Source: Burkholderiales bacterium
GTDB taxonomy: Bacteria; Pseudomonadota; Gammaproteobacteria; Burkholderiales; Thiobacteraceae
DNA: 64,000 nucleotides
Assembly: GCA_023511995.1 (NCBI GenBank)
Contig: JAIMAL010000006.1
Coordinates: 60,417-124,416, forward strand
Reading direction: 5' to 3'
Within the stretch, counting starts at the first letter, position 1. Each line of letters starts with the position of its first letter. This document shows, piece after piece, positions 20,543 through 34,154 of this stretch. Position numbers and translations under genes: made by a program. A model generated the notes under the pieces. That model saw only the letters and a program-made list of their open reading frames with translations. It did not search any database and was not told the DNA's origin.

Positions 20543-20886
20543 GGCCGTCCCCACAAAATGCCCGCCGCCCAGAGGAGACACCCCATCAGGATGAGCAGGG
20601 TCAGCGTGTGAGCGGTAAGACGCACCCCGGTGTGGTGCAGATAGTCCATGTAGACATCACGCATGCCGAGCCACGCATGCCAGCACAGGGCGAAGACGAA
20701 AAGAAAGGTGGCGTGGCGCATCCAGACCGGTTCGAACAGCCCCCGCCAGGCGGCATGGTCGAGGACGGGGACACGCCAGAGGCACACGCCCAGAAGCAAC
20801 GTGTAAACCGCCAGCAGCAGGCCGGTGATGCGCTGCGCGAGCCAGCCGATGACGCCATAGTGGGCGCCGCCCACGCTTCGCTTCAC
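20539..20886 (-). CDS. sdhD: succinate dehydrogenase membrane anchor subunit D
   Basis: A 115-residue three-helix membrane anchor that helps bind haem b and ubiquinone. Its helices are at about 15-35, 55-75 and 85-110; [13 protein letters not shown] is the conserved haem/quinone-side segment. I place the start at a GTG (20886) because GTGA overlaps the sdhC stop by 4 nt and gives [11 protein letters not shown], the family N-terminus. The ATG five codons upstream would overlap sdhC by 19 nt. Confidence 0.9.
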   Translation of the reverse strand: MKRSVGGAHYGVIGWLAQRITGLLLAVYTLLLGVCLWRVPVLDHAAWRGLFEPVWMRHATFLFVFALCWHAWLGMRDVYMDYLHHTGVRLTAHTLTLLILMGCLLWAAGILWGRP

Positions 20887-21254
20887 CTGCCGCCCCCCCA
20901 AAGCGCCACACCGATCACTAGCGCGACGGCGGCCGCTGCGCCCAGCACCAATACCGCGGAGCTGCGGGCGTGGCGGTAGAGTCCCGGCCGGTGCAGATCG
21001 AAGACAAGAAAGCGCAAGCCGGCAAGCAGGTGATAGACATAGACGATGAGCAGCAGGGTCACCACTGCCCGCAGCGGCAGGCTCTGTCTAAGCTTCCTGA
21101 ACCCCGCTTCGCCGGAAAGGGAAAGCTCGAACAGATAAAGCGCGGCGGGGAGCAGGAGAAAGAGCAGGATGCCGCTCGCCCGGTGCAGGATGGAAACGAT
21201 GGCGGGAAGCGGCTGGCGGATGCGCAACAGATCGAGATAGACGGGGCGGCGCAT
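20883..21254 (-). CDS. sdhC: succinate dehydrogenase cytochrome b556 subunit
   Basis: A 123-residue three-helix subunit, first gene of sdhCDAB. It begins RRPVYLDLLRIRQPLPAIVSILHRASGILLF, spanning the conserved PxxSILHRxSG quinone-site element; HLLAGLRFLVFD near 75 carries the haem-ligand His region. Its promoter must lie in the 137-bp space shared with divergent ygfZ (21255-21391). Confidence 0.95.
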   Translation of the reverse strand: MRRPVYLDLLRIRQPLPAIVSILHRASGILLFLLLPAALYLFELSLSGEAGFRKLRQSLPLRAVVTLLLIVYVYHLLAGLRFLVFDLHRPGLYRHARSSAVLVLGAAAAVALVIGVALWGGGR

Positions 21255-21391
21255 GACGCATCAGGCTTGCAAAAGACTACGGGCGCCAGTATGTTTCGCC
21301 CGGTGCCTCCGTGCCATGCGGAAGCCCTTTGGCCCTTTCTGCGACACGGCTTTTTTCCTTTCGGCGTTTTCCTTTTCCAGGAATCGTGCCC

Positions 21392-22426
21392 ATGAATACC
21401 GACTGGCAGCAGTTTCTCCAATCCCGTGGTGCCGTTTTCGAGGACGGTCGGGTGGTCCACTTCGGCGATGCGGCGGAAGAACTCCGGCGCTCGGCGCAGC
21501 AGCCCATTTTAGCCGATCTCTCCCACTACGCGCTGATCCGCCTCGCCGGCGACGACGCCCAGACTTTCCTCCAGGGACAGGTGAGCAACGATGTGCGTCT
21601 GCTCAACGGTGAAAACAGCCAGTGGGCCGCCTACTGCACGCCCAAGGGACGCATGCTGGCAAGTTTCCTCCTCTGGCGGGATGCGCAGGGTTTCCTCATG
21701 CAATTGCCGGCAAGCCTTAAAGAGCCCATCCGCAAACGCCTGTCCATGTTCGTGCTGCGTTCCAAAGTGACCCTCAGCGACGAGAGCGCAAACTGGGTGT
21801 GTCTAGGGCTCGCCGGGCCCGGTGCGGGGCAAACCCTCGGCGAAACACTGGGGGTGACGCCGCCAGCGCCCCATGGCGTGCTCTCCCTGGCTGAGGGCAT
21901 GCTCCTCTCCCTGCCGGGGGGCTGTTTCGAAATCCTCACACCCCCCGCGGGCGCTCCCGCGCTTTGGGACAGACTCGCCCAACGCTTCCTTCCGGTGGGA
22001 AGCGACCGCTGGGATTGGCATCTTTTGCGCGCTGGCATTCCCGTGATCCTGCCCGCCACCCAGGAGGAATTCGTGCCCCAGATGGTCAACTTCGAACTGG
22101 TGGGGGGCGTGAGTTTCAAGAAGGGCTGCTACCCGGGCCAGGAGATCGTGGCCCGCACCCAGTATCTGGGCAAACCCAAGCGGCGCATGTATCTTGCCCA
22201 CCTGACGAGCGCCACGCCCCCGCAGCCCGGGGATGCCCTCTTCAGCGCCGACATGGGGGATCAGGCGAGCGGCGTGATCGTCAACGCCGCGGCCGCACCG
22301 GAAGGCGGTTACGATGTCCTGGCGGTGATCCACACGGCAAGTGCCACCGCCGCACCCGTCCACTGGAAAAGGCCGGACGGACCGGTCCTGCAGCTTGGGG
22401 AACTGCCCTACGCGGTTCCTCTGTGA
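21392..22426 (+). CDS. ygfZ: tRNA-modifying / Fe-S cluster protein YgfZ
   Basis: YgfZ is a folate-binding protein of the glycine-cleavage T-protein fold that supports assembly or repair of certain iron-sulfur enzymes and tRNA modification. The 344-residue product has the diagnostic motif KGCYPGQEIVAR (about 248-259) with the conserved Cys. The ATG at 21392 has AGGA 10 nt upstream. Its divergent arrangement with sdhC puts an Fe-S maturation factor beside an Fe-S respiratory complex. Confidence 0.94.
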   Translation: MNTDWQQFLQSRGAVFEDGRVVHFGDAAEELRRSAQQPILADLSHYALIRLAGDDAQTFLQGQVSNDVRLLNGENSQWAAYCTPKGRMLASFLLWRDAQGFLMQLPASLKEPIRKRLSMFVLRSKVTLSDESANWVCLGLAGPGAGQTLGETLGVTPPAPHGVLSLAEGMLLSLPGGCFEILTPPAGAPALWDRLAQRFLPVGSDRWDWHLLRAGIPVILPATQEEFVPQMVNFELVGGVSFKKGCYPGQEIVARTQYLGKPKRRMYLAHLTSATPPQPGDALFSADMGDQASGVIVNAAAAPEGGYDVLAVIHTASATAAPVHWKRPDGPVLQLGELPYAVPL

Positions 22427-22430
22427 GGGT

Positions 22431-22745
22431 TTAGGGTGACGCGGGCGGGGTCTTCGGCTGGGTTTCGTCCATCACCTGGAAGAAAACCTCGTCCTGCCGC
22501 ACCATGCCCAGTTCGCTGCGCGCGCGCTCTTCGATGGCTTCGTAGCCGGTTTTGAGGTCGTTGACCTCGGCCTCGAGGGAGGCATTGCGCCGCGCCAGCC
22601 GCTCGTTTTCGGCGAGCTGTTTTTTCAGCGCCTGGTCCACCTCCCACACCTTGAGCCAACTGCCCTTGCCCAGCCACAGGGGATACTGCAGGGCGAGGAT
22701 CAGGAGTGCGAGGATCAGAGTCAGCCAGCGCACGGCAAGCTTCAC
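22431..22745 (-). CDS. ftsB: cell division protein FtsB
   Basis: FtsB is a bitopic divisome protein that with FtsL and FtsQ activates septal peptidoglycan synthesis. The 104-residue protein has one N-terminal membrane helix (about 7-23), then a leucine-rich coiled coil (about 30-68, including [18 protein letters not shown]) and the conserved [21 protein letters not shown]. It follows eno across 120 bp, a standard eno-ftsB order in Proteobacteria, and ends 4 nt from the convergent ygfZ stop. Confidence 0.95.
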   Translation of the reverse strand: MKLAVRWLTLILALLILALQYPLWLGKGSWLKVWEVDQALKKQLAENERLARRNASLEAEVNDLKTGYEAIEERARSELGMVRQDEVFFQVMDETQPKTPPASP

Positions 22746-22865
22746 CCCGCTGTCCGTGGCCGCCTGGCACAGGGCCGGCGTCTCGGGCGCGGGCGCCTTC
22801 CGGCAACCGCGCCCGAGGCGCAGCCGGCGCCGGGGGCGCGCGCCGCAGACGCCTGCGCCGGAATC

Positions 22866-26923
<4,058 letters not shown>

Positions 26924-27079
26924 TCAGCGGGCGGGCCCGCTTCAGACGCTGCAGGATGGCGGCAACAGCGGCGGCAGGCAGCCCTTGGTCTTCTGCGGTC
27001 CATTTCCCTGCGCCCCACCCCATGGGCTGCTTTCAGGCGCGCTGATGCTTGCGCCCCAGACGGGGAAGTGGCAAACTTA

Positions 27080-27102
27080 AAAACAATTCTCATTTGTAAA
27101 TA
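27080..27102 (+). promoter_or_regulatory. candidate Fur box upstream of feoA
   Basis: An AT-rich island in otherwise GC-rich DNA contains ACAATTCTCATTTGTAAAT, resembling known Fur operators that carry the ATTCTCATT core with flanking A/T. It ends about 12 nt before the feoA ATG, where a bound repressor would block transcription. This fits iron repression of feoAB. Confidence 0.55.
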
Positions 27103-27113
27103 AGCCCATCCTG

Positions 27114-27347
27114 ATGGACACCCTGGCCAACCTGCAACCCGGAGAGACGGCGATCATCACCGGCCTCCGTTTCAATGACGCCGTCAAGGCACGCCTGGCC
27201 GCTCTGGGTCTGCGGGTGGGGCGGCGAGTGGCCCTCATCCGCCGCGCCTGCTGCAGGGGGCCACTGCAGATCCGGGTCGGCAGCACGGACCTCATGCTGC
27301 GCCCGCGGGAGGCCGCCCACATCGACGTCGCCCGCGCTTCGTCATGA
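27114..27347 (+). CDS. feoA: ferrous iron transport protein A
   Basis: FeoA is a small SH3-like cytosolic protein needed by FeoB for Fe(II) uptake. The 77-residue protein has the typical LANLQPGETAIITGL and LAALGLRVGRRVALIRRA segments and the closing LMLRPREAAHIDV strand. It overlaps feoB by 4 nt (ATGA), so the two are translationally coupled. A Fur-box-like sequence lies directly upstream. Confidence 0.93.
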   Translation: MDTLANLQPGETAIITGLRFNDAVKARLAALGLRVGRRVALIRRACCRGPLQIRVGSTDLMLRPREAAHIDVARASS

Positions 27348-29131
27348 AGCGCATCGCCCTTCTGGGCATGCCCAACACGGGCAAGTCCACCTTCTTCAAC
27401 CGGCTCACCGGCGCCTCGGCCCGCGTTGGCAATTGGCCGGGGGTCACCGTGGACCTGCTGGGCGCAAAAATCCTCCTCGGCGGCGAAATGGTGGAAGTCG
27501 TCGATCTGCCGGGGATCTACGATCTCCACGGTTTCTCCGAGGACGAGATGGTGGTGCGCCATTTCCTGGAACACAACCGGGTGGACCTGGTGGTGGTGAT
27601 CCTCAACGCCACCCAGCTCGACCGCCAGCTCGCCCTCGCCCTGCAGGTGAAACAACTGGAATTGCCCGCCGTGCTGCTCCTCAACATGGCGGATGAAGCG
27701 GCGCGTTTCGGGGTGGCCATCGACACCCACCGCATGGCGGCCGAAATGGGCATGCCGGTGGCGCTGTTGTCCGCCAAGCACGGGCAGGGCTTTGCCGCGG
27801 CGGTGGATTTGCTGAAGCGCCGCTTGGCCCAGAGCAATCCGGTCACGCTCGAAAATCTGCGGCAAAGACTGGCCGCTGACGCCGGCATCGAACGCCAGAT
27901 GGAAAGGGTGCTGGCCCGCGCGGTGCACATCCCGCCGCAGCTTACGGACAGCCTCACCGCCCGTCTGGATGGGCTGCTTTTGCATCCCGTGCTTGGCCTG
28001 CCCATTTTCTTCGCCATCCTCTATGGCCTCTTCCACGCCATCTTCACCCTGGGCAAGCCCCTGCAGGATGGCATGGCGTGGCTTTTGGCGGCATTCCGCG
28101 CGCAGGCGTTGGATCCGCTCCTCTCAGGCGCACCGGCGTGGCTGTCTGGCCTGCTGCTGGATGGCCTCTACAACGGCGTGGGCACGGTGGCGGCCTTCGT
28201 GCCGGTGATCGTGCTCTTCTTCCTCTTCATGGCGCTGGTGGAGGACACCGGTTACCTCTCCCGCGCGGCCTTCCTCATGGATGCCCTCATGGCGCGGCTG
28301 GGGCTCGATGGACGCAGTTTCGTCATGCTCCTCATGGGCTTCGGCTGCAACGTCCCCGCCATCATGGGCACACGGGTGATGCGCTCGCGTGCCCTGCGCC
28401 TGCTCACCATGCTGGTCATCCCGTTCTCCCTCTGCTCGGCACGGCTGCAGGTTTTCCTCTTCATCACCGCCGCGCTCTTTTCCCCACGGGCGGCGCCGCT
28501 GGTGCTCCTCAGCCTCTATCTGCTCAGCTTCGCGGCGGCCATGCTCACCGCGCTCCTCTTTAAGGGACGGTTCGTCAGCCACGAACCCTTCGTGCTGGAA
28601 CTGCCCCCCTACCGCCTGCCGACGCTGCGGCAGATGGTCCTGCGTGGCTGGCAGGAGGTGCGGCACTTCCTCCATCGGGCGAGCAAATTCATTGTCGCCG
28701 GTGTCGTCATGGTCTGGCTGCTCACCCACCTGCCGCCGGGTGCCATCCCCGGCAGCAGTGCCACCTGGGCGGGGAAAATCGGCGCCTGGGCCGCGCCCGT
28801 ACTGGAGCCCGCGGGCATCGATGGGCAGCTTGCCATCGCCCTGATCTTCGGCTTTGTCGCCAAGGAAATCGTCATCGGGGCGCTGGCCGTGATCTATGGC
28901 CTCGAGGGCAGTGCCCTCACCCACCACCTCGGGCAGACCCTCAGCTGGGCGCAGGCCATGAGCTTCATGCTCTTCACCCTCCTCTACACCCCCTGTCTTT
29001 CCACCATTGCCACCCTGAGGAGCGAAGCCCACAGTTGGCGCTTCACCCTCACCAGTGTGGGCTGGTCCCTGCTCCTCGCCTGGCTGGTGAGCTTCGCCTT
29101 CTACCAGACCACGCGCCTGTTGGGTTACTGA
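27344..29131 (+). CDS. feoB: ferrous iron transporter FeoB (short form)
   Basis: FeoB is the Fe(II) permease, with an N-terminal GTPase domain fused to a membrane channel. G1 is GMPNTGKST (8-16), the switch region GNWPGVTVD, G3 DLPGIYDL and G4 LNMADEA. The membrane part has GFGCNVPAIMGTRVMRS (near 330-346) and the second Gate motif LYTPCLSTIATLRSE (near 550-565), both with the conserved Cys. At 595 residues it is well short of the ~770 of E. coli FeoB; the helical spacer after the G domain and the C-terminal tail are reduced. No feoC follows. Confidence 0.95.
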   Translation: MKRIALLGMPNTGKSTFFNRLTGASARVGNWPGVTVDLLGAKILLGGEMVEVVDLPGIYDLHGFSEDEMVVRHFLEHNRVDLVVVILNATQLDRQLALALQVKQLELPAVLLLNMADEAARFGVAIDTHRMAAEMGMPVALLSAKHGQGFAAAVDLLKRRLAQSNPVTLENLRQRLAADAGIERQMERVLARAVHIPPQLTDSLTARLDGLLLHPVLGLPIFFAILYGLFHAIFTLGKPLQDGMAWLLAAFRAQALDPLLSGAPAWLSGLLLDGLYNGVGTVAAFVPVIVLFFLFMALVEDTGYLSRAAFLMDALMARLGLDGRSFVMLLMGFGCNVPAIMGTRVMRSRALRLLTMLVIPFSLCSARLQVFLFITAALFSPRAAPLVLLSLYLLSFAAAMLTALLFKGRFVSHEPFVLELPPYRLPTLRQMVLRGWQEVRHFLHRASKFIVAGVVMVWLLTHLPPGAIPGSSATWAGKIGAWAAPVLEPAGIDGQLAIALIFGFVAKEIVIGALAVIYGLEGSALTHHLGQTLSWAQAMSFMLFTLLYTPCLSTIATLRSEAHSWRFTLTSVGWSLLLAWLVSFAFYQTTRLLGY

Positions 29132-29157
29132 GGCTGGGCAAGCCAGGGCACTGCCCC

Positions 29158-31539
29158 TTACGCGGCAGAACCCGGACGATCACCTGCCAGGGCGAGCCAG
29201 GTTTCCACCACCGTGTCGGGGTTGAGGGAGAGGCTTTCGATGCCCTGCTCCACCAACCAGCGGGCGAGATCGGGATGGTCGGAGGGACCCTGGCCGCAGA
29301 TGCCCACGTACTTGCCCTTCTGCCGACAGGCGGCGATGGCCTGGGCGAGCAGCATCTTGACCGCGGGGTTGCGTTCGTCGAAGGCAGCGGCCACCAGATT
29401 GGAATCGCGGTCCACACCCAGGGTGAGCTGGGTGAGGTCGTTGGAGCCGATGGAAAAGCCGTCGAAATACTCGAGGAAGTCGTTGGCCAGGAGGACATTG
29501 GAGGGAATCTCGCACATCATCACCAGCCGCAGCCCCGCGCTGCCCCGCGTAAGCCCCTGTTCGGCCAGCAGTGCCACCACTTCCCGCGCCTCCTCCACGG
29601 TGCGCACGAAGGGAATCATCAGTTCCACGTTGCCATAACCGAGCTCCTCGCGCACCCGCTTCATGGCGCGGCATTCCAGGGCGAAGCAGTCGCGGAAGGC
29701 CGGCGAGATGTAGCGGGCAGCACCGCGGAAACCCAGCATGGGGTTTTCCTCCTGCGGTTCGTAACGTTCGCCGCCGATGAGATTGGCATACTCGTTGGAT
29801 TTGAAATCCGACAGGCGCACGATCACCGGCTTCGGCCAGAAGGCGGCGGCGATGGTGGCCACCCCTTCCGCCAGCCTTTCCACATAGAAGCGCACGGGAT
29901 CGGCATAGCCTGCGGCCTGGGTTTCCACCGCCTCGCGCAGGGGCGGCGGCAGCTGGGGATAGTCGAGCACGGCGCGCGGGTGGATGCCGATCATGCGGCT
30001 GATGATGAATTCCAGCCGCGCCAGCCCCACGCCGTGATTGGGGAGTTGGGCAAAATCGAAGGCCTGCTCCGGGTTGCCCACGTTCATCATGATTTTCACC
30101 GGCGGCGGTGGCAGCGTGTCGAGACTCAGCTCGCGCACCTCGCTTTCCAGCAGCCCCTCGTAAACCTTGCCGGTATCCCCTTCGGCGCAGGAGACGGTCA
30201 CCGGCTGGCTTTCGGCGAGTTTCTCCGTCGCATCGCCAGTGCCCACCACCGCGGGAATGCCCAGTTCCCGCGCCACGATGGCGGCATGGCAGGTGCGCCC
30301 GCCGCGATTGGTGACGATGGCGGCGGCGCGTTTCATCACCGGTTCCCAGTCGGGATCGGTCATGTCCGTGACCAGCACGTCACCCGGCTGCACCCGGTGC
30401 ATTTCCGCTGCCGACAGGACGCGGCGCACGGGGCCGGCGCCGATACGGCTGCCGATGGCCCGCCCGGTCACCAGGACCCGGCCGGATCCCTTGAGGCGGT
30501 ACTGGCGCAAGAGGCTGCCGGAAGCGCGCGATTTGACCGTCTCGGGTCTTGCCTGGACGATGAAGAGCTCGTTCGTGAGGCCGTCCTTGGCCCACTCGAT
30601 GTCCATGGGACGGCCGTAATGTTTTTCGATCACCACCGCCATACGGGCGAGTTCCCGCACTTCGTCGTCACTGAGACAGAACTGCCGGCGGAGCGCCTCC
30701 GGTACCTCCTCAATCCGCGTGGCCTGACCGCCCTCGCCATAGACCATGCGCCGTGCCTTGCTGCCCAGGGCGCGGCGCACGATGGCGGGCCTGCCCGCTG
30801 CCAGCATGGGTTTGTGCACGTAGAACTCGTCCGGGTTCACCGCGCCCTGCACCACCATTTCCCCCAGCCCCCAGGAGCCGGTGATGAAGACCACGTCGGG
30901 GAAACCGGACTCGGTATCGATGGTAAACATCACGCCACTTGAAGCGAGATCACTGCGCACCATGCGCTGGATGCCCGCCGACAGGGCCACCTGGGCATGG
31001 CGGAAACCGTGGTGGACGCGGTAGGCGATGGCGCGGTCGTTGTAGAGGGAAGCGAACACTTCCTTGACCGCCTGCAGCACATTCTCGAGGCCGACGACAT
31101 TGAGCAGTGTCTCCTGCTGGCCGGCAAAGGAGGCATCCGGCAGGTCCTCCGCCGTGGCAGAAGAGCGCACGGCAACGGAAAGCTCCCCGGGGGTGGCGGC
31201 GACAAGCTTCGTCCAGGCGACGCGGATTTCCGCCTCGAGCCGGGGAGGAAATTCCCCTGCCTTCACCCAGGCGCGGATTTGCGCCCCCGTCGCCGCCAGC
31301 GCGGTGACATCGTTCACGTCGAGGCCATCCAGGGCGGCGTGGATTTTTTCGACGAGACCATTGTGGGCGAGATGATCGCGGAAGGCCTGGGCCGTGGTGG
31401 CAAAGCCGCCCGGCACCCGCACACCCAGATGGGAGAGGGAGCGGATCATCTCGCCCAGGGAGGCGTTTTTGCCGCCCACCCGCTCCACGTCCTTCATTGA
31501 CAGTTCTTCAAACCAGATGATGTATGATGGCTCGGTCAT
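29158..31539 (-). CDS. ppsA: phosphoenolpyruvate synthase (pyruvate, water dikinase)
   Basis: PpsA converts pyruvate and ATP to phosphoenolpyruvate, AMP and phosphate for gluconeogenesis. The 793-residue protein has the ATP-grasp domain ([16 protein letters not shown] near 15-30; [20 protein letters not shown] near 120-140), the swivelling phosphohistidine domain ([15 protein letters not shown], His near 420) and the C-terminal PEP-binding barrel ([26 protein letters not shown]). The start is the ATG of [12 protein letters not shown]. The divergent ppsR gene begins only 29 nt away. Confidence 0.98.
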   Translation of the reverse strand: MTEPSYIIWFEELSMKDVERVGGKNASLGEMIRSLSHLGVRVPGGFATTAQAFRDHLAHNGLVEKIHAALDGLDVNDVTALAATGAQIRAWVKAGEFPPRLEAEIRVAWTKLVAATPGELSVAVRSSATAEDLPDASFAGQQETLLNVVGLENVLQAVKEVFASLYNDRAIAYRVHHGFRHAQVALSAGIQRMVRSDLASSGVMFTIDTESGFPDVVFITGSWGLGEMVVQGAVNPDEFYVHKPMLAAGRPAIVRRALGSKARRMVYGEGGQATRIEEVPEALRRQFCLSDDEVRELARMAVVIEKHYGRPMDIEWAKDGLTNELFIVQARPETVKSRASGSLLRQYRLKGSGRVLVTGRAIGSRIGAGPVRRVLSAAEMHRVQPGDVLVTDMTDPDWEPVMKRAAAIVTNRGGRTCHAAIVARELGIPAVVGTGDATEKLAESQPVTVSCAEGDTGKVYEGLLESEVRELSLDTLPPPPVKIMMNVGNPEQAFDFAQLPNHGVGLARLEFIISRMIGIHPRAVLDYPQLPPPLREAVETQAAGYADPVRFYVERLAEGVATIAAAFWPKPVIVRLSDFKSNEYANLIGGERYEPQEENPMLGFRGAARYISPAFRDCFALECRAMKRVREELGYGNVELMIPFVRTVEEAREVVALLAEQGLTRGSAGLRLVMMCEIPSNVLLANDFLEYFDGFSIGSNDLTQLTLGVDRDSNLVAAAFDERNPAVKMLLAQAIAACRQKGKYVGICGQGPSDHPDLARWLVEQGIESLSLNPDTVVETWLALAGDRPGSAA

Positions 31540-31568
31540 GGTGAGGTCCCATTGAGTGAGGCGGGCGC

Positions 31569-32387
31569 ATGCCCATTTCCCCACGGCGTCACGTGTTCTT
31601 CATTTCCGATCACACCGGCATTACGGCGGAAACCCTTGGCCGGAGTCTCCTCAGCCAGTTCGATCATATTGACTTTGTGCGCACCACGCTACCCTTCATC
31701 GACAATGCGGAAAAACTCGCCCACGCCCTGGAGCGCATCAGGGCCGCCGCAGAAGAGGATGACGCGCGGCCCATCGTGGTGAGTTCGCTGACCCAGCCCG
31801 AGCTGCGCGCGCGTCTTGCCGAGGCCCCGGCGCTGGTGCTGGATGTCTTCGACCATTTCCTGCCGCCCCTGGAGGAGGAGCTGGGACTGACCCCGGCGCG
31901 GGCCGTGGGCAGGCTCCATGGCGTGGATCATGCCTATGGCCGCCGCATCGAGGCGGTCAACTTCGCGCTCGCCCACGACGACGGCCTGGGCAGGCAGCTT
32001 GCCGAGGCGGACATCGTGCTGGTCGGCGTCTCCCGCTGCGGCAAGACCCCCACCTGCCTTTACCTCGCGCTCCAATACGGACTCAAGGCAGCCAACCATC
32101 CCCTCACCGAAGAGGACTTCGACCGTGGCCGTCTGCCGCCGGGGGTGATGGCGCAGGGGGGCAAACTCTTTGGTCTATCCATCAGCCCCCAGCGGCTCCA
32201 TGAAATCCGCGAGGAGCGTCGTCCGGGCAGCCGCTATGCCGAACTGGCCACCTGCCAGCGGGAGGTGCGTGCGGCAGAGGCGCTCTTCCAGCGCCATGGC
32301 ATTCCCTTCCTCGACACCACCCACATGTCGGTGGAGGAAATCGCCTCCACCATCGTCCACCGCCAGGGCCTAACGCCCCGCCTGTAG
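31569..32387 (+). CDS. ppsR: PEP synthase regulatory kinase/pyrophosphorylase
   Basis: A bifunctional DUF299 enzyme that inactivates PEP synthase by ADP-dependent threonine phosphorylation and reactivates it by phosphate-dependent dephosphorylation. The 272-residue protein has the family start [16 protein letters not shown] (9-24) and the P-loop GVSRCGKT (153-160). Its target is encoded by the adjacent divergent ppsA. Its 3' end overlaps the convergent rRNA methyltransferase gene by 18 bp. Confidence 0.95.
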   Translation: MPISPRRHVFFISDHTGITAETLGRSLLSQFDHIDFVRTTLPFIDNAEKLAHALERIRAAAEEDDARPIVVSSLTQPELRARLAEAPALVLDVFDHFLPPLEEELGLTPARAVGRLHGVDHAYGRRIEAVNFALAHDDGLGRQLAEADIVLVGVSRCGKTPTCLYLALQYGLKAANHPLTEEDFDRGRLPPGVMAQGGKLFGLSISPQRLHEIREERRPGSRYAELATCQREVRAAEALFQRHGIPFLDTTHMSVEEIASTIVHRQGLTPRL

Positions 32388-33149
32388 CTGGCGCACCCGC
32401 TCGAAAAGACAGACGGCGGCGGCCGCTGCCGCATTCAGTGATTCCACGCGGCCGGGCATGGGGATGCGCACCCGGTGCCGGGCGGCGGCAAGCAGTGCAG
32501 GCGATAACCCCGCTCCCTCATTGCCGAAAGCGAAGGCGACCCGCTTGCGCAAATCCAGGTCATAGAGGGAATCGCTGGCAGCGAGACTGGTGGCGATGAC
32601 CACCCCGGGAAAGGACTGGGCGAGCGCAACCAGGTCCACCTGTTCATGGAGCGCGAGGTGGAATTGCGCCCCCATGCCACCGCGCAGGGCACGCGGCGAC
32701 CAGACATCGGCGCACCCCTTGGAGAGATAGACCGCATCCGCCCCCGCGCAAGCAGCGCTGCGCAGGATGCTGCCCAGATTGCCCGGGTCCTGGATGCGTT
32801 CCAGAAGCAGCACGCAGTCCTGTCCCGCCGCTCTGGGGTGGGGAATGCCGATCACGGTGAGCACGCCGGTGGCTTCCTCCACCGGGGCCAGGGCATCGAA
32901 CAGGGCATCGGCGAGGAGGGCAACCCGACGCGCCTCCACCTGCGCCAGCAGGCGGCGCGCCGGGGCGGAATCCCGTATCCGCGCGGCGAGGAGCACCCGT
33001 TCCACCGCAACGCCCGCAGCAAGACAGGCTTCCAGCAGATGCCACCCATCCAGCACGGCCTGCCGCAGCCGGCGCCGCGCTTTCGCCGAAGCGAGCAGCT
33101 TGCGCACCTGCCGGATCAGGGGATTTTCCGGCGAGGTGATGGGCATCAT
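32370..33149 (-). CDS. TrmH/SpoU family RNA 2'-O-methyltransferase
   Basis: A 259-residue SPOUT-superfamily enzyme expected to methylate a ribose in rRNA or tRNA using S-adenosylmethionine. It has an N-terminal substrate-binding domain (NPLIRQVRKLLASAKARRR) and the three SpoU motifs: ERIQDPGNLGSILRSAACAG, FGNEGAGLS and IPMPGRVESLNAAAAA, which form the SAM-binding knot. It resembles RlmB and TsnR-type proteins, but the exact target is not assignable. The ATG at 33149 overlaps the upstream gene's stop by 4 nt. Confidence 0.9.
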   Translation of the reverse strand: MMPITSPENPLIRQVRKLLASAKARRRLRQAVLDGWHLLEACLAAGVAVERVLLAARIRDSAPARRLLAQVEARRVALLADALFDALAPVEEATGVLTVIGIPHPRAAGQDCVLLLERIQDPGNLGSILRSAACAGADAVYLSKGCADVWSPRALRGGMGAQFHLALHEQVDLVALAQSFPGVVIATSLAASDSLYDLDLRKRVAFAFGNEGAGLSPALLAAARHRVRIPMPGRVESLNAAAAAAVCLFERVRQLQAGR

Positions 33150-34060
33150 GGACCACACTCCCCCACCGAGCCCGGCGCGCAGGTGTGGCCATCGGTCCAG
33201 AGGGCGCCCGACAGGCGGGCACCCATGAGCTCCGTGGCGGCAAGCTTCGCCCCCCGCAGATCGGCCAGACGGAGGTCGGCCTGGCGCAGGCTCGCATAGG
33301 TGAGGTCCGCTCCCGCCAGGTTGGCCGCCTGCAGCGTGGCGCCTTCGAGATTGGCATAGCTCAGGTCGGCACCGGCGAGATTGGCATAGGCGAGGCGGGC
33401 AAGACTCAGATTGGCGCTGTTGAAGCGCGCACCGGCCAGATTGGCGCTCTCCAGGTCCACTCCCCGCAGCCAGGCGCCGCTTTTGTCGCAGCCCTGCCAG
33501 TTGACCTGCGGGGAAGCCGGCGCGCGGCAGTTCGGCTGCGCCGATGGCAGGTGGACCACCACGGGGTTGACCACGCGCCCCCGGCTTGCCGCCCAGAGGG
33601 TGACCCCCAGCAACACGAGGAGCACCGCCACCACGCCCAGGTAGCGTTCCCGCCGGGCAGCGAGTGTGCGTTCCCATTCGGCGTGACGTTGCCGCAAAAG
33701 CAGGGTCTCGGCACTTTCCGGCAGACGCCGGTCCGGCCGCCGCCGCTTCTCCTCCCCGGATGCGCGGGCTTCACCCTGGCGGCGATCCGGCAGTCTGCGC
33801 TCATCGAGCCACCGGCGGCGCGCCCGCAGCCGCTCCTCCTGCCATTCCGGCAGGTCCGCCGGCGCTTCAGGAAGCGGTTCCCGAAGCCAATCGGTCCGCT
33901 CCCGCAAGGAAATCCAGCTTACGCGATCGGGACTGATTTCATCCTCCGGCCGCAGGCGCCCCAGGGCAAGATCGCGGCGCAGCCATTTTTCCGGGAAGGG
34001 TCCGCTCACCCGCTCCCCCCGCCGCACATACCACAGGTTTTGGAATTTGGCGTCAGTCAT
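33146..34060 (-). CDS. GYF-like / TM / pentapeptide-repeat membrane protein
   Basis: A 304-residue protein with three parts. Residues 1-65 resemble a GYF_2-type domain (LWYVRRGERVSGPFPEKWLRRDL, then GRLRPEDEIS and W). A highly charged Arg/Glu-rich linker (65-140) precedes one membrane helix (about 142-160). Residues 200-285 are a run of pentapeptide repeats, A(D/N)LxX units such as YANLAGADLSYANLEGATL, which should fold as a right-handed beta-helix outside the cytoplasm. Function unknown. It overlaps the methyltransferase gene by 4 nt, so the two are co-expressed. Confidence 0.8.
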   Translation of the reverse strand: MTDAKFQNLWYVRRGERVSGPFPEKWLRRDLALGRLRPEDEISPDRVSWISLRERTDWLREPLPEAPADLPEWQEERLRARRRWLDERRLPDRRQGEARASGEEKRRRPDRRLPESAETLLLRQRHAEWERTLAARRERYLGVVAVLLVLLGVTLWAASRGRVVNPVVVHLPSAQPNCRAPASPQVNWQGCDKSGAWLRGVDLESANLAGARFNSANLSLARLAYANLAGADLSYANLEGATLQAANLAGADLTYASLRQADLRLADLRGAKLAATELMGARLSGALWTDGHTCAPGSVGECGP

Positions 34061-34154
34061 GGGCGGAGGGCGTGATCTGGCGAAAAGTGCGTCCTGCGCC
34101 GGCGGCAGGCGTTTTCCGGAAAGGCGGGGAAGCGTATAGTGGCGGGCGCATGGG

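Noticed and set aside
29035..30942. 635-codon plus-strand frame opposite ppsA
   Set aside because: Antisense to conserved PpsA motifs; no start signal or domain.
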